A stretch of 56,653 bases of DNA from Pezizomycotina sp. ARF18 (taxonomy: Eukaryota; Ascomycota), in NCBI GenBank assembly GCA_002224055.1, contig AZLU01000174.1, positions 1 through 56,653 on the forward strand. Reading direction: 5' to 3'. Positions within the stretch are counted from its first letter, which is position 1. The number at the start of each line of letters is the position of its first letter. Shown here in pieces: positions 14,501-27,800 of the stretch. The translations under genes were made by a program, and so were the position numbers. Under the pieces are notes generated by a model. That model saw nothing but the letters and a program-made list of their open reading frames with translations, did no database searches and had not been told where the DNA came from.

Positions 14501-15349
14501 TCATTTCGTTCCCCTTGTTGTTCCTCTGTAGCCTCTTCCGATCCCTGACGAGGATACCCGTGGAGCAGTGTATCTTCCCCTAGGAATTCCCCTGCCGGCA
14601 GAGGTCCCCGTTCCGCCACCTGAACCTGAGGATAGGCCGTATTCCCGCCATAGCCCCGCCATAGCTTCCACTCTGTGCACTTGTCGACCGTGACCCTGGT
14701 GTCTTGCGACCGGGAACTGTTCCCCCTCTCCCACCGCGCTTGGCTTCGGCGAGCTTCCTGGCGTTTTCCCTTTCGGCAGCTTCGCGTTCCCGCGCTGCCG
14801 CGCGCTCTTGTTCCTCCCGTCGGCGACGCTCGGCTGCCTGGGCTTGTTCAAGCTTTTCGGCTTCAATTGCGGCCATGTCTGCGGTCGCGCCTTGCCAGCG
14901 GCCGTTGAGTATAAGGCGGGAATTGTGTGTCGCTTGTGAGAGCACGCGGATGTATTGGTCGACAAGGGTGTTTGCGGTCCGACAGCACTCGTAACGGTCT
15001 GCGTGTGTCAATTGATCAGCCCCATTATTTTTTTTGGCAAAGGCGGGCGGGTGCGCAATCGGAACGGTAACCACAAAAAAAATGAAAGAAAAAAAAAAAG
15101 CTGCAAATGGATAAATCGAAAGCTTAATAATACCTCCATCCTGATAAGGGCTCCTTCGAGGGATGTGTTGACGGTTTGTATTAGTTCGTTGAGTTCGCGA
15201 ACGGCGGCTAGCTCCGAGCGCAGAGCATCTTCTCTAGCTTCCTCGTCGTCAATGAATTTCGGACGCGGCGGGTGTGGTTGTGAGTCTGGAGCAGCTTCTT
15301 GATTGAAGGAGATATCACTCCCGTCTTCTACGAACGTATCATCCGCCAT
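14501..15349 (-). CDS. DUO1: DASH complex subunit Duo1
   Basis: A subunit of the DASH/Dam1 complex, which couples kinetochores to microtubule plus ends in fungi. Exon 1 starts MADDTFVEDGSDISFNQ and carries the family block DDEEAREDALRSELAAVREL, NELIQTVNTSLEGALIRME. The intron begins GTATTA near 15133 and ends ACACACGCAG near 14999. Exon 2 reads TVTSAV, then shifts frame and continues ANTLVDQYIRVLSQATHN, SRLILNGRWQGATADMAAIE, which is the most conserved part of Duo1. A charged coiled coil follows (AAERRRREEQERAAAREREA), then a Gly/Arg-rich tail ending GIGRGYRGTTRGTK with TGA at 14501-14503. The tail needs one or two shifts. Length and order match the family. Confidence 0.92.
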
Positions 15350-16073
15350 CTATCGCGATGGTATCTACCGGGGGACTATTCCTTTTATCAAATGAGTCGT
15401 TTCATGAGGCTGATAGAGCTGCTGTTAAACAATGGCTTTTTTATCCAGATAGGATAGAAAAAGAATTGTAAACAGGACTATTCTTGAGCTATACCGCCAA
15501 GAAACGTGAGGCCTAAGTTCTTGGCAGAGAGGACGAACAATTTGATTACATAATAAATTACTTATCAGGCACGTGCATCACTCTGATTGGTCGGATTTGG
15601 CAACCTACCAGCCACGTCAAATCAAAACAACAACAAATAATTTTCCCTCCCAAAAAATCAAGATAATAATAAAAAAAGAAGGGGGTGGGAAAATATACAC
15701 AACAAAAATTAATAATAAGAAAATTCTCAAACGACTAAATTCATTATATCACCGCCGCCTCTTATTTTATTTATTCAATTATCTACTTAAAAAGAAGAAA
15801 GACTTTCTGTCCTTGGGATATCGTTGATTCTCAATATCATCAGGTTTTTTTTGTGTCCGTTTTGTCTTGTTCAAAAGGGTTACTTATTGTGAGTGAGGAG
15901 AACTTTTTGTTTTTTTTTCCCAGCAAGGACGAGGTAGTTACAGAGCGGTAGCTAATTTACTTTCCGTTGTTAGGGAAAAGGAAATTTAATTACAAAAGAA
16001 CAAGGGGAGGGAAAAAAGCACAACAACAAAATAATAACAGAAAATTTCCTTCACCTCTCCTCTCCCCTTCCCG

Positions 16074-16104
<31 letters not shown>

Positions 16105-16470
16105 CCTTCTCCTCTTCGCTTCCATCAATCAAAATAAATACAAAAAAATAGCAAAATAAAGCAACCACCATCATCAATCGAGAAGAAAACAACCACAAAA
16201 AAAAAATTTACAGTAATCAAAAATTAAAAAAATAAATAAATAATTAAATAATCAAAGAACAGTTCGATACAAAAAAAAAAAAAAAAACTTGGTACCTAAG
16301 GAGAGAAAATAGTTCGAAGGTTAGGTTAAGAAGGAAATCGGGGGAAGCGCTCTCACGACCAATTTTATTATATTAAATCGTCGCTCTCGACCACCGAGGG
16401 CGGTTCCTATTCTATTTTCTGTTTTTGGCCAGCAAAGGTAGCAAGTTGACCAAACAACAGTCAAGACGCC
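15350..16470. promoter_or_regulatory. Divergent intergenic region, AT- and homopolymer-rich
   Basis: Spacer between the DUO1 start and the next + strand gene. It carries a T run at about 16078-16104, A runs near 16198 and 16271-16287, and an AATAAATAAATAA stretch. An open frame on the - strand at 15986-16198 is low-complexity only. No gene is called. Confidence 0.5.
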
Positions 16471-17631
16471 ATGGCTACCACGCCGCCTCCCTTCCGTCTT
16501 CGAGTTCCCCCTACACCTCTCCATGGAGCGAAGTACACTCACCCCGCGAAGGCCCGCTTCCTTCCCGCAAATCTAGGAGAATCGCGCAGGATGGGAAAAC
16601 GACACGCGAGTCCGTACCCCTTCTCCTCAGCCAAGTCCGTCAAGGCAAGCTGCTCTTCGTCAATCCCCCAGGCTGCACGCGAAATTGGAGGCAAAATCGA
16701 CCATAGGTGCCGGAAGTTTGCTCACGCCTGTCAAGACTCCCGTCAAGAAAAGTCAACCTATTCCTACCCTTCGACCTCCAGGATACTGTTCCCAGGCAGC
16801 GCGACCCCTGCGAAATCTAGCAGCAGCCTGCTTCAGGTACGCACCGGTACCGTTACCAGCGATTCGATCCAGATCTTTGGAGGACTCAAACGCCCGCATC
16901 CCCAAGGCCGACCCGTCTGACGATAATCCTTTCTCGGGACGTGCCCAACCTCGCAAGAAGCGCAAGACGGCTTCCGTGGCGGAAGAAGAACAGCCCAAGA
17001 AGAATGGTATTTGGGTAGTATTGTAAGTTCTTTTTTCCCTCTACCCCTTGAAATAACTTTCTCTTTCAAATGCTTGGGAGCGCGATTGCTAATGTTAATT
17101 GTATTGGGATAAATATAGTCGAGGCAAAAAGGTCTTCAAGGAGTTTAGGGATGAAGAGCGAGACGTGATTCAGCCACGCCGTTTGTTCGAGGAGGATGTA
17201 CATCAAGAGGAAGAGGATACGGATATTGCTCGTCGCCGCCGCCGTCCCTGATGACGAAGTTGAGGACGTTGAAGAGGCCCTGAGAAGGCTATGATCGGGA
17301 AGGTCACACGTCGAGAGATTTCGATGCGAGGAGGAGACGAGCAATGAAAAGCCGGAGGTGAATGAACTGCGTCAGAAGCGTGTCGCCCGTTTCGTCGACG
17401 TTGAAGTTACCGAAGCCAAGGTTGCCCGACCAAGCACTCCGGAGCCTGCCGGATCGCATGCATCTCCGATGACTCCACCCCCTACCATTCAGAAGAAGCG
17501 CCACATCCATCATCTGAAGCCAAGAGGCCAGCTCGCAATGCTGGTCTTGTGACGCCTCACCGCACTCCAAGAGGCGCAAGATTGATGAACAGGCAAGCTT
17601 GCGTCGTGCTGGACGTCGCACCCAGGTATAG
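16471..17631 (+). CDS. Conserved uncharacterised Pezizomycotina protein
   Basis: No function is known to me, but the order of short motifs looks like a family widespread in filamentous ascomycetes. It starts MATTPPPFRLRVPPTP. A basic Ser/Pro region with proline-directed sites follows (GSLLTPVKTPVKK), then, across two frames, ARILFPG, IQIF and EDSNARIPKADPSDDNPF, and a basic patch PRKKRKTASVAEEE. An intron (about 17024-17119, GTAAGT...ATAG) leads to FRGKKVFKEFRDEERDVIQ and PRRLFEED, then an acidic/basic C-terminal region. Near the end are RQKRVARFVDVEV and TP-rich sequence, then DEQASLRRAGRRTQV with TAG at 17629-17631. The SP/TP sites and nuclear-type basic clusters suggest a CDK-phosphorylated nuclear protein. 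A Whi5/Nrm1-like role is conceivable but not shown. About five frameshifts. Confidence 0.6.
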
Positions 17632-18905
17632 AGGAGACCAGGGCAAAATGGGCTGCGGTTGTTAATTATTTAGGAATATATTACTTCTACTATTATTACC
17701 TCCCTCACCGCGTTTTAATTCTTCATTTCATTCTTAAATCTTCGTACAAAACGGGGATAGGGGTCTCATGTATTCACGTCTCAACCATGTCTTTGTCTTT
17801 TACTTGACTGTTTTTTCGTTTTGTTTCGTTTCTCTCAGCGGTTATGTTTTCAAGGGGCATCTTTTTTTGAGTCTGTTCAATTCAAGAATTCATTGGTCAC
17901 AGCAAAAGATTATTAGAAAGAAGAATAAAGGCTTTTTTTTGTTCTTTTTGTTTTGTTTTGGTATGCTTATCCTGGTTTTTACCATATACTTCTTCCTGTA
18001 CAAATTTTTTTGATTCTCTTAATATTTTTTTTTTTTTCATCTTTGCCAAAGCATTCCTACTCATATGCCTTACGGACATTTCTTAGTGCCCCGAGCCTCA
18101 TGACCTTTTTTCCCTTTTGTTTTCTACTATTCTCATTTTCCGTCCTTGTAACCAGTCTTTGTAGCTCAGGCGGTCTCCTTTATTCGTTTTTCTCATTTGT
18201 TGTTGTCCCTTACATTAGCGGTCCTAGGGTAATTTTTATCATGAATATATCTTTCTGTGTGAGAGCTATGTCTCGTTTAATATAGCTCTACTTCTCTTTG
18301 TATGTAGATTTAATAAACATCATACCAATTGACGATCTCAAAAAAAAAAATGGTAATATAAATAAATAAATAAATACCCGATTTAATCTAGATCCTTGAA
18401 GCCCTTCACCCGTTATATCCTCTGTGCAATACAAGCAGAACTATCGCAGATCGAGTTATAACTATGAGATAGAAACACATATTGAATGCTTACTTATTAC
18501 AAGAGAAACAATGAGGCGTTAGCTATACTCAAGCGTTAAAATTAAGATAAGATAAAGTAAAAAAAATAAATAAAATAAAAAACGTCTTCACATCGGATTA
18601 TCAATATTCGCGAAATACAATTGCTATTCCTTTGAGGCTTTTCTTTGGTGGTACAGAATGGCGTTTTTTTTTTTTTTTTGTTGCACGCTGATATTTCCAC
18701 TTTTTGCTGGTACAAAAAATGGACACCTTTAATATTCAACTCTAAGGGTAAGAACAACATTCGCATTCCGATTCGATCACATCGACATCGAAGGGGAAAA
18801 AAGAGACAGCCGCCACGAATTCATAATCTGTTCTCCCCCGTTTCATACCAGGGGCGTCTTCTAAATAAATACACTGCAACAAGAAAAAATAACACCGTGC
18901 GCACA
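17632..18905. other. Intergenic between two + strand genes
   Basis: T-rich sequence after the upstream stop, with T runs near 18027-18038 and 18664-18679 and an ATAAATAAATAA repeat near 18358-18374. The last 150 bases should contain the DPM1 promoter. No additional gene was recognised; the frames here are Phe/Leu-rich artefacts of poly(T). Confidence 0.55.
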
Positions 18906-19966
<1,061 letters not shown>

Positions 19967-20569
19967 AGCTGCTTTTCGTGTTTTTGCTTCTCCTTTCTTC
20001 TCTGCTTTTTTCTTTCTTTCTTTCTTTCGGTTTTATTGCGCTATTACCTACCCTTAAAGTATATACCTACCTAATCGCCGTATGCATTTCTTCTAATATA
20101 TATCACGAACCGCCGTAATTCGAAGCCAAAAACAAATAATCATGACATGATAAACATGCGTTGTTCAGATCCAAATGATTTCGATATACGATAATATCCA
20201 ATTAACACACGTGGTACGGCGTATATTTCGGGATTAAGTAAATTGGTACTCCAATACATCGTAATTCCTTAATGCATCGCTAATAATTAAAGAAATTTTT
20301 ACAAAGGAAATGGTAAAGGAATGAATGGTGAGAAATGATCTACATCTAGAAGGCAAGTACAATCACAGGAGAAAGGAGAAATACATCTGAAAAAAAAAAA
20401 AAAAAAACATATCCATATGCATCTGTATCATAAAGGAAGAACAAAAAAAAAGGAAAGAAAAGGACAACAAACAAAAGAAAGGCCAAATCGCGAAGGAGTC
20501 AAGTTCCTATCATCACCTTGAACAGTAATCTCCGTCCATTCCTTCTTCGTAGTAGACCTACCTTCTAAA
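19967..20569. other. Intergenic, convergent 3' ends
   Basis: AT-rich spacer between DPM1 and the secreted-protein gene, with an A run at about 20391-20407. No coding signal was seen. Confidence 0.6.
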
Positions 20570-21424
20570 TTATTCTTTCGGACTGTGCTCAGCAGCTTTA
20601 CAGACAGCCGAACCAGTACCGCAACGGACCCAGCCTCCTTTGCCGAAGAAAATAACCGGACGTTTCACAACTGATAAATCGTCAGAGAGATTGGAAACAC
20701 TAGATTCGCGAAGGACCCGCTTCGCAACATCTCTAGCAAGCTCAGCAGCAGCCGTCACCGTCACCGTCACAGTTGCCGCTGGAGGGTCGCCCGCAGCTGC
20801 CGGCCCCGCGGTAACCGTAACCGTTGCGGTAACCGTATTCGTCGCAAAGACAGTTTTGGTCCTCGTCCTGATCCTGCGCCGGGAACCTCGCCCCACCGTT
20901 TCGTGACCGTTACCGTGGTGTCGGCGCGAACGGTTCCCTGACCCGTAGCAGTCGGCTTCGCCGTTACCGTAACCGTTACAGTCCTATGCGTCACAGTAGC
21001 AGTTGATCCGGCGCCGCCTGTGGGCTTAGGAGCGAGCGTGACGGTCTCCTCACTGTCGTTACGTTCGATCATCGGTAGTCGAGCTTCCACCGCTCGGCGG
21101 CGTAGGAGGCGTCGTCGTCCCGCTCATGCTCGGACAGTCCGGATCGCCGGACTCGGTCGGTAAAGGAGGAACAGCGGTACTTGACGGTGGAGTACCAGCG
21201 ACGCTGGACGTCGTTGGGTTACCGTTCGTCTTGGTGGCAGCTGCCGAGCTCGAGGAGGCCTGCGCGCCGCCTATGGTCAAAAAAGAGACCACAATGGTCG
21301 TGTCGGAAGTCCCATCGTTCGCAATCAGAGTATACGGAGCGAAGCTGTCTCGCTTCGCTAAGGGCACGCAGAACGCAATGCTGTTGTAGAATGCGACAAG
21401 CACAATAAGGAATAAGAAGTGCAT
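20570..21424 (-). CDS. Secreted Ser/Thr-rich protein with dibasic sites and a C-x6-C tail
   Basis: Not a family I recognise. It begins MHFLFLIVLVAFYNSIAF, a clear signal peptide, followed by VPLAKR, a Kex2-type site at residues 24-25. A hydrophobic segment (TTIVVSFLTIGG) and a long Ser/Thr/Pro region suited to O-glycosylation follow. Next are blocks of alternating Thr-Val (RTVTVTVTAKP, DTTVTVTKR, NTVTATVTVTAGP, ATVTVTVTAAAEL). The end reads ARDVAKR, a 19-residue stretch, VVKR, then a final 29-residue segment containing GGWVRCGTGSAVCK and TAA at 20570-20572. Four Lys-Arg pairs are visible. Two frame changes (near 21060-21090 and 20770-20895) are needed to join the segments, so the middle is uncertain. 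It could be a cell-wall or surface protein, or a Kex2-processed peptide precursor. It is convergent with DPM1. Confidence 0.6.
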
Positions 21425-23436
21425 TTTATTTCGAAAGCGGTCGAGTATATCTTTACTTTTCTAGGAGGAAAAACGTCGTTCGATATCCAGTTGCGTATTT
21501 AAGTTGAAGAAGCTAACATATCGGTGGGAAATACAGTCTCTTATCAAAGAACTTCTTCATTCAGTTGAGGCCGGATTCCGAACGACCCAGTCTAGTAGAA
21601 TGCATGCATACTCATATCTTCGACAGTGGCTTCCAGCCACTCCTACCGTTAGAATGGCGATCTACGAGGAAAGGCTGTACCGAGTTTTTGCCACTATTGG
21701 GAGTATTTCGTTAGTATAGACTTTATCCGTAATATCTTAGCGAAAAGGTGTGGGAAACACATGATGTGTAGTGGTCTGAGTTATCGATATCAAGAGTGTG
21801 GTTGGAATGCGAGTTAAAAAAAAAAAAAACCCTCTGACCTTTTCTCCACGTTCCGATTATCTGGAATTTATAAAATATATCTTTCAATTAGGTAATTGCC
21901 AGCCCTCCCCTGCGCCGGGAATGCAACAGCGGGAAGTTGCAGTGGTCGATCGATAGATACAAGCCCCTAGCTTTCTGCGATAACGTCAATGGATAAACTT
22001 GGTATCAACTTCGATTGGTTCATGCGCACGTAACGCGTCATCCTGACCCATACCCAGTGCCAAGTGATCTTTAGTATACTAAAGAAGCACTTCATCGGAT
22101 TTCGAAACAACCGTAGATTGTATATATGAATAACTAGGCTATTTACGCCATTGCAATAATCACTTTGGAATGTAATGAAAATCTTTATGAGTGTTGACAA
22201 TTCACACGCCTCAAACATTCCGGAAAGACCTAGACCCAAAGATTCATCTCAGAAAAAAAATTACCTTGTTGCGATTTGAACAATATACAGAAGACTGAGC
22301 GACCATATAGCATAATTCAACTTGAGTGCGAGTTTTTTTAGTCACAAGCTGTCCATGCGGTAGGATTGAGGGAATATATCTCTAGACAGAAACATAATGC
22401 CGAGAGAATCATGGCCTTTATTCAAATAGCAATCGGGCCGCAGAAAGAACAAAATGTTGGATAGAATATGTGGAGATGCTAAGAGACACTAGGCTACTCG
22501 GGTATACGCAACGAAAAATAAAGATTAATCGGTATGAAAATCTATGCTTAAAAAAAAATTGCAAAGTCCTTGAGAAACTTACTCATGAGCTTGTCATTTT
22601 TCTGTAACGTGCATCGTTTGACGGCTTCCCTGCATAAGTATAAACTCGTTTATTTACATTTTCCGTCTGAAGACGGATCATCCGCTATTTGGATTCGAAG
22701 TTAACCCTTAAGTTCTTGCAGTCTTCGTGCATAATGTGCTTATTAGTGCACGGAACCAATGTGTAGCTTAGACACTAGAGAACCGATAAGAGCTGAAATG
22801 ACTCCGCTGTTACAAGCATGCACATCCGAGCTCCCGGACCTTCCTTTCTTTTTTTTCTTTTAAGATGATATTCTCTTAATACTAACGTTGTCCTTGCAAT
22901 CGCTTTCTGAGCCCGCCTATCATTTCAATCGCTCTATAATCGAAAATATTTCTAATACAAATTAAAGCAGGTAAGAGTGCGTATCGTAGGAAGTACTGGT
23001 CATGAACCATTGCTGCTCTGCTACATTTACTTTGTTAAGAACGAAGATGATTAGCGTTACAATAATCGGCTCCCAAATTTTACTGCATATATATCTAATA
23101 CTTCACTCTCCTCTTAGTATTAGCTAATATTTTTTCTTTAGTTGGAGATATATTAATTTTTATATACTTAAGCAACGCTTCACCTTAAATTAATCATTAA
23201 TCTAATATAAATGTCCTAAAGATCTTAAAAACCGAAAGAATAGAGCATTTTCTACTATTCTGTTGCTCAGCGTACCTGAAATTCCCTCAATATTGAAACT
23301 GATATAAGCTTTATGTTAAGGCTAATGTATGCTTAACACTATCTGGAAATACCAGCAAGATGAACAACACTCGACATTGTTTTGAACCATCTTATCAAAA
23401 TCGCATGTAGTGGATTTATCCAAGCTTGAACCTCAA

Positions 23437-23459
23437 TTTTTTTTTTTTTTTTTTTTTTT
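23437..23459. repeat. Poly(T) tract, 23 bases
   Basis: An uninterrupted T run in gene-free DNA. A poly(A) run of 27 bases lies 430 bases further on (23888-23914), so the two are in inverted orientation. No similarity between their flanks was noticed. Confidence 0.75.
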
Positions 23460-23887
23460 GGATTGATTCTAACAAATGGAGGACACACTTAATATGAATT
23501 AAAAATAGATGGCCAGACTTGCTTGATTATGAGCGGTAGTCCATTTATAACAACCCAACGCTCTGGATCCAGGCTACCCGGGAGTTGCACAAAAAAACGG
23601 CCGCTCGATTGTTACACAAAGATCTTTGCAATCATGCCAAGCTGATCGGATCAAGGTAAACTACTACCAGCTTCCCCTTTTCGGGGTATTTAATTGAAGG
23701 TGAATCCGAACCAATACTGTATCAGATAGTGAGAGCTAACACCATGATTCACCGGTTATATTTAAAGCACACTTTGACAATCAGTTCCAAAATACTCTAA
23801 TCGTTCAATGTACTAACTACCTACATAAGGAAGAACCTTGTATTATTCAAGCTGTATACAAACGGAATTAGTGTCAAATTCGTAGGT

Positions 23888-23918
<31 letters not shown>

Positions 23919-24479
23919 CCGATCTAAATGAATCGAAACCTCATTTAGAGCACACAAGTATATAGACTGCCCAACTTGATTAGTGAAAGACCCTGGGTAT
24001 TGTTTAAACCACCCGTTGTCACTGAGGAGCATTGCTAGGATGATTATTATATACAGGCTTGCCTACTAGTATTTTTCGACCTTAGAGGTCTCTGCGCTTT
24101 TCTCCGACGATTCCGCTTTCCCCTTTTTTTATTATTATTTAATTCTTGGGGGTGTAATGCACTGCGCCTTAATCTGGCAAAAAGTGGGCTTGAGCCTTCA
24201 GCCGAGATGGGGAGGGGGGAAGTGGTCCAGAACGCAATTTAAATCTTTCTTCACACATAACAAGTGATAACACCCCCCCCCCCATTTTTTCCCTGCTTAC
24301 TCTTCTTTGACTTTGCTTTATCCCTTTTCCTATTCTCCGATTTATTACTAACTACTGTTATTCTTTACCACTAACTTCCAAGTACTCTATACTCGAATAC
24401 TCGATATTGAAAAAGTATTACGAATGCTGTGGATACAGGGCTCTTGACTGTTTGGTTACTTTGCTATTAATTGTTATAC

Positions 24480-24502
24480 TTATATATATATATATATATA
24501 TT
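24480..24502. repeat. AT dinucleotide microsatellite
   Basis: About eleven TA units in the region upstream of the transferrin-receptor-like gene. Confidence 0.8.
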
Positions 24503-24813
24503 TATAAGTATCCTTACTTACTCTGCTTACTTCGTATTAGAGTAATACCCTGCTCGAGTAATGTTTTGAATCCAGCCTCAAGACGGACTGCCACATAAAC
24601 TTATTTATTTTTCTTTCGCTTTTTGTTATTTTCCATTTCTAAAACCGGCTCCACTCGTTTATTTCATTCTTTATTTTTAACATATATTGACACGCTTCAC
24701 TCCACCCTTCTTTCCTTTTCTTCACGTAATACCCATTCCTTTCATATCCGAACATAGCGACATTGTTGTGCAGCACAGCTCCGTCAATCGCCGAGACAGA
24801 TGAGGTAGGGGTC

Positions 24814-27800
24814 ATGAGCGACGAGAAGGAAGCACTACGGAGGCAAGAACGGTTGCACCTCCCTCCGACCTACGATGACGCGGTTGGCAGCTCTTCACGC
24901 AGCGATGCCGGTGCCGACGATCACCAAACAGGAGAGACATCACGGCTGCTCTCGTCCAACGATGACCGCGATGACGACGACGATGAGGAGGCTCAAGTTG
25001 GAGGACAGCGACGGCGGCAGCGGCAGCAGCAGCAACCGAGAAAACGATGGATACCGAGCCCCGACAGTAAGATCTGTTAGGTCATCCTTCGACAGCGAGT
25101 CTTCGTTCTCCATCATCGTCGGGGTCCGAGCGTTCGTCAGCAGAGTCACTGCAGAGGGAGAATACTGGAGATGGACATCGAAGAACCGCAAACACACGGC
25201 ATTCACGGTTACGCGAGTCTTTATCGAAGCGGCTGAATATTCTGGGAGGGCAATATCTTCGTTTAGTTCGAGCGTCGGCTCGAGATTCGGTTGGTTAACA
25301 AGCAGGCTCCGCGACTGCCGAGTATACCCTTATGACGGAAGGGCGGATCATCGCGATGCAGAGGATGGTCATTGTATGATAGTCATACTGGTGGTATGTT
25401 TTTTAAAAATGAAACCGGCTATTTGAGATGGACATATGATGATATTATAAACATGTACAGCGCAATGTTTTGCTCACGTGTATACGGCTTGGACAGGTGT
25501 ATGCGCTATTTATCTCGGACACGTTAACGTTCTCGAACCCAATGGGCACAACGCTATTAGACCCGCACGAGGCGCAGGTTTCGTTTGTACAAAACGTGGA
25601 TTCGAAGAGATTACGCCACTCTTTGAAGTACTAAGCAGCTTCGACCATGTTGCTGGTACTGAGGGAGACTTTACTCTGGCAGAGTATGGCCCTTTCAATA
25701 TCCAAATCGGTTATGCTTGGCCTTTAATGCTAACATTGTATTTGCAGATATGTTGCTGGTAAATTCAAAGAAGCAGGGCTTGATAATGTTCGAACCGAAG
25801 AGTATGTCAATCAACGCGAAAACGTCATATTGTGGGGAGATTGTATCATCGATGTAGATTCATGCTACCTTGTTTTTGGTGGAATGTCTAGATACAAGGT
25901 TTACCTGAACTATGCGGATCGGAAGGGGAGAAGAGTCGCCATTGTGGAACCATCGTCAATGAATGGGAAGCTAAGCTCGAAGAGGAGGATCTATACAAAG
26001 ATAAAAATCACAAGGGTCAACAAACACCGGCATTTTTCGGACTTTCAAAGAGCGGCAGCGCGACCGGACCACTAATATACGCAAATTCTGGTGCGCCGGA
26101 GGATTTTGCCTACCTTGCCGAAAACAAGGTCGGTGTTAAGGGAGCTATTGTTATAATACGGAGCGGGGGTTCTCAAAGTCAACCTGGAATGCAAGTCAAG
26201 GCGGCGGAGGACGCAGGTGCCGCCGGCGTAATCATTTACAATAATCCGAAAGACAGCGGATCAAGCCACGGACGTGTGTGGCCCAACGGGCGCTGGGAAC
26301 CAGATGATTCTGTGCAACGGGACAGTGTCGCTCTCAGTAATCTTATTATTGGAGATGTGCTTACGCCAGGATACGCGAGCAAGGGCGACGCGAAACGGAT
26401 AAACAAGGACAGGCAATTGGGCTACCTAAAATTCCCAGTATTCCGATTGTATGGATTCCCCAATCTTTTTTTTTCTTCGCACTGGCTGCACAGTTGCCGT
26501 TGGTCTAGCTTTACTAATCAGATTTCGTTGAAAATTTTAGGCCTGGAGGGATGCTAAACACCTGTTAGAAAGTTTGAAAGACCACGGCAAAAAGGTACCT
26601 GACAACTGGCAGCGTGGAGCTGCCCCGATGGTGAATGGTGGACCGGGGATAACGGCGGTCCCAAAGTGAACCTCAAAAATGAGCAAAAGGAACAAGACAA
26701 ACAGCCGATCTGGAACGGTGAGTATCTTCGCTATGGAATCCTATATCTCACAATTTCCAAGGCTTTTCGGCGCTAATATATGACCTGTGCAATAGTTCTG
26801 GGAACCATTACCGGGTACGACCAGTCAGACAAAAAAATTATAATCGGCAGTCATCGCGACGCGTGGGCTATGGTGCCGCGGATCCTATGTCCGGAACAGC
26901 TATTTGCTGGAAATTGTTCGACTGTTTGGAGAATGAGGAAGTTTGGCTGGCAACCTTTGCGGACCATCGAGATAGCGAGCTGGGACGCTAAAGAATATAA
27001 CATGATCGGGTCCACTGAATGGGTTGAGGACCATATCGTGATCTTTGAGAAATGCCATTGCGTATGTAAATGTCGACACCGCCGTTTCGGGCAAGAATTT
27101 TGAAGCGTCTGGAGCTCCTGTGCTGCTCCATGCCCTCCAACGGACTTTGCACAAAATCGAAGCGCCGTACTCTAACAGAACACTGAGGGACCTTTGGGGC
27201 GATCGGAAATTAAACGGAATCGGAGCGGCAGGCGATTACGCCGCTTCTCAAACGTAGCTGGCACCCCATCTATCGATCTCAAGTTCCAAGGGGAAGGGTT
27301 TCCGTACCATTCTTGCTACGATACTTTTGAGTGGATGGAGAAGTTCGGTGATCCCAAATTCGAAACCCATGTCGCAATGGTTAAGGTCTGGGGTCTTCTT
27401 ACAATGGAGCTGAGCGACTCATACATTCTACCGTTCGACTTCCTTGAGTACGCCGACAGAATTGGCTGGTACGCAATCGAGCTAGAGCGATACGCCGCTA
27501 AAAAGCAGGATCAGCTCAAGAAATGGCGAAGAACGGCCTGAACTTTGCGCCGTTGCGTGATGCCATCTCCGAGTCAGGCACACTGCGGATGTTTTCCACC
27601 ATTTCAAACAAGAGTGGGAAAGTATCCTACTTGCGAACGACGGCGTCGAATCTTCTATCATATCAATTAGACGCCTAGAACATAACGCGAAAATGTCTGA
27701 TTTTGACACCTATTTTATGGACAACGGTGGTCTCGATGGCAGGTCCTGGTGCAGAACCCTGTCTTTGCGCCGAGTGTAAGTACACCCTTCAAGTCTTTCC

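Larger units (their letters stand above)
21425..24813. other. Gene-free AT-rich block
   Basis: About 3.4 kb with no frame longer than about 90 codons and no conserved motif. It contains poly(T) at 23437-23459, poly(A) at 23888-23914, an AT dinucleotide repeat near 24480-24502 and a C run near 24273-24284. The last 300 bases are pyrimidine-rich and probably form the promoter of the next gene. It may be decayed transposon sequence, but no element could be recognised. Confidence 0.55.

Noticed and set aside
24875-25426. 183-codon + strand frame
   Set aside because: It mixes in-frame and out-of-frame parts of the M28B-like gene; only fragments near its end match the real reading.
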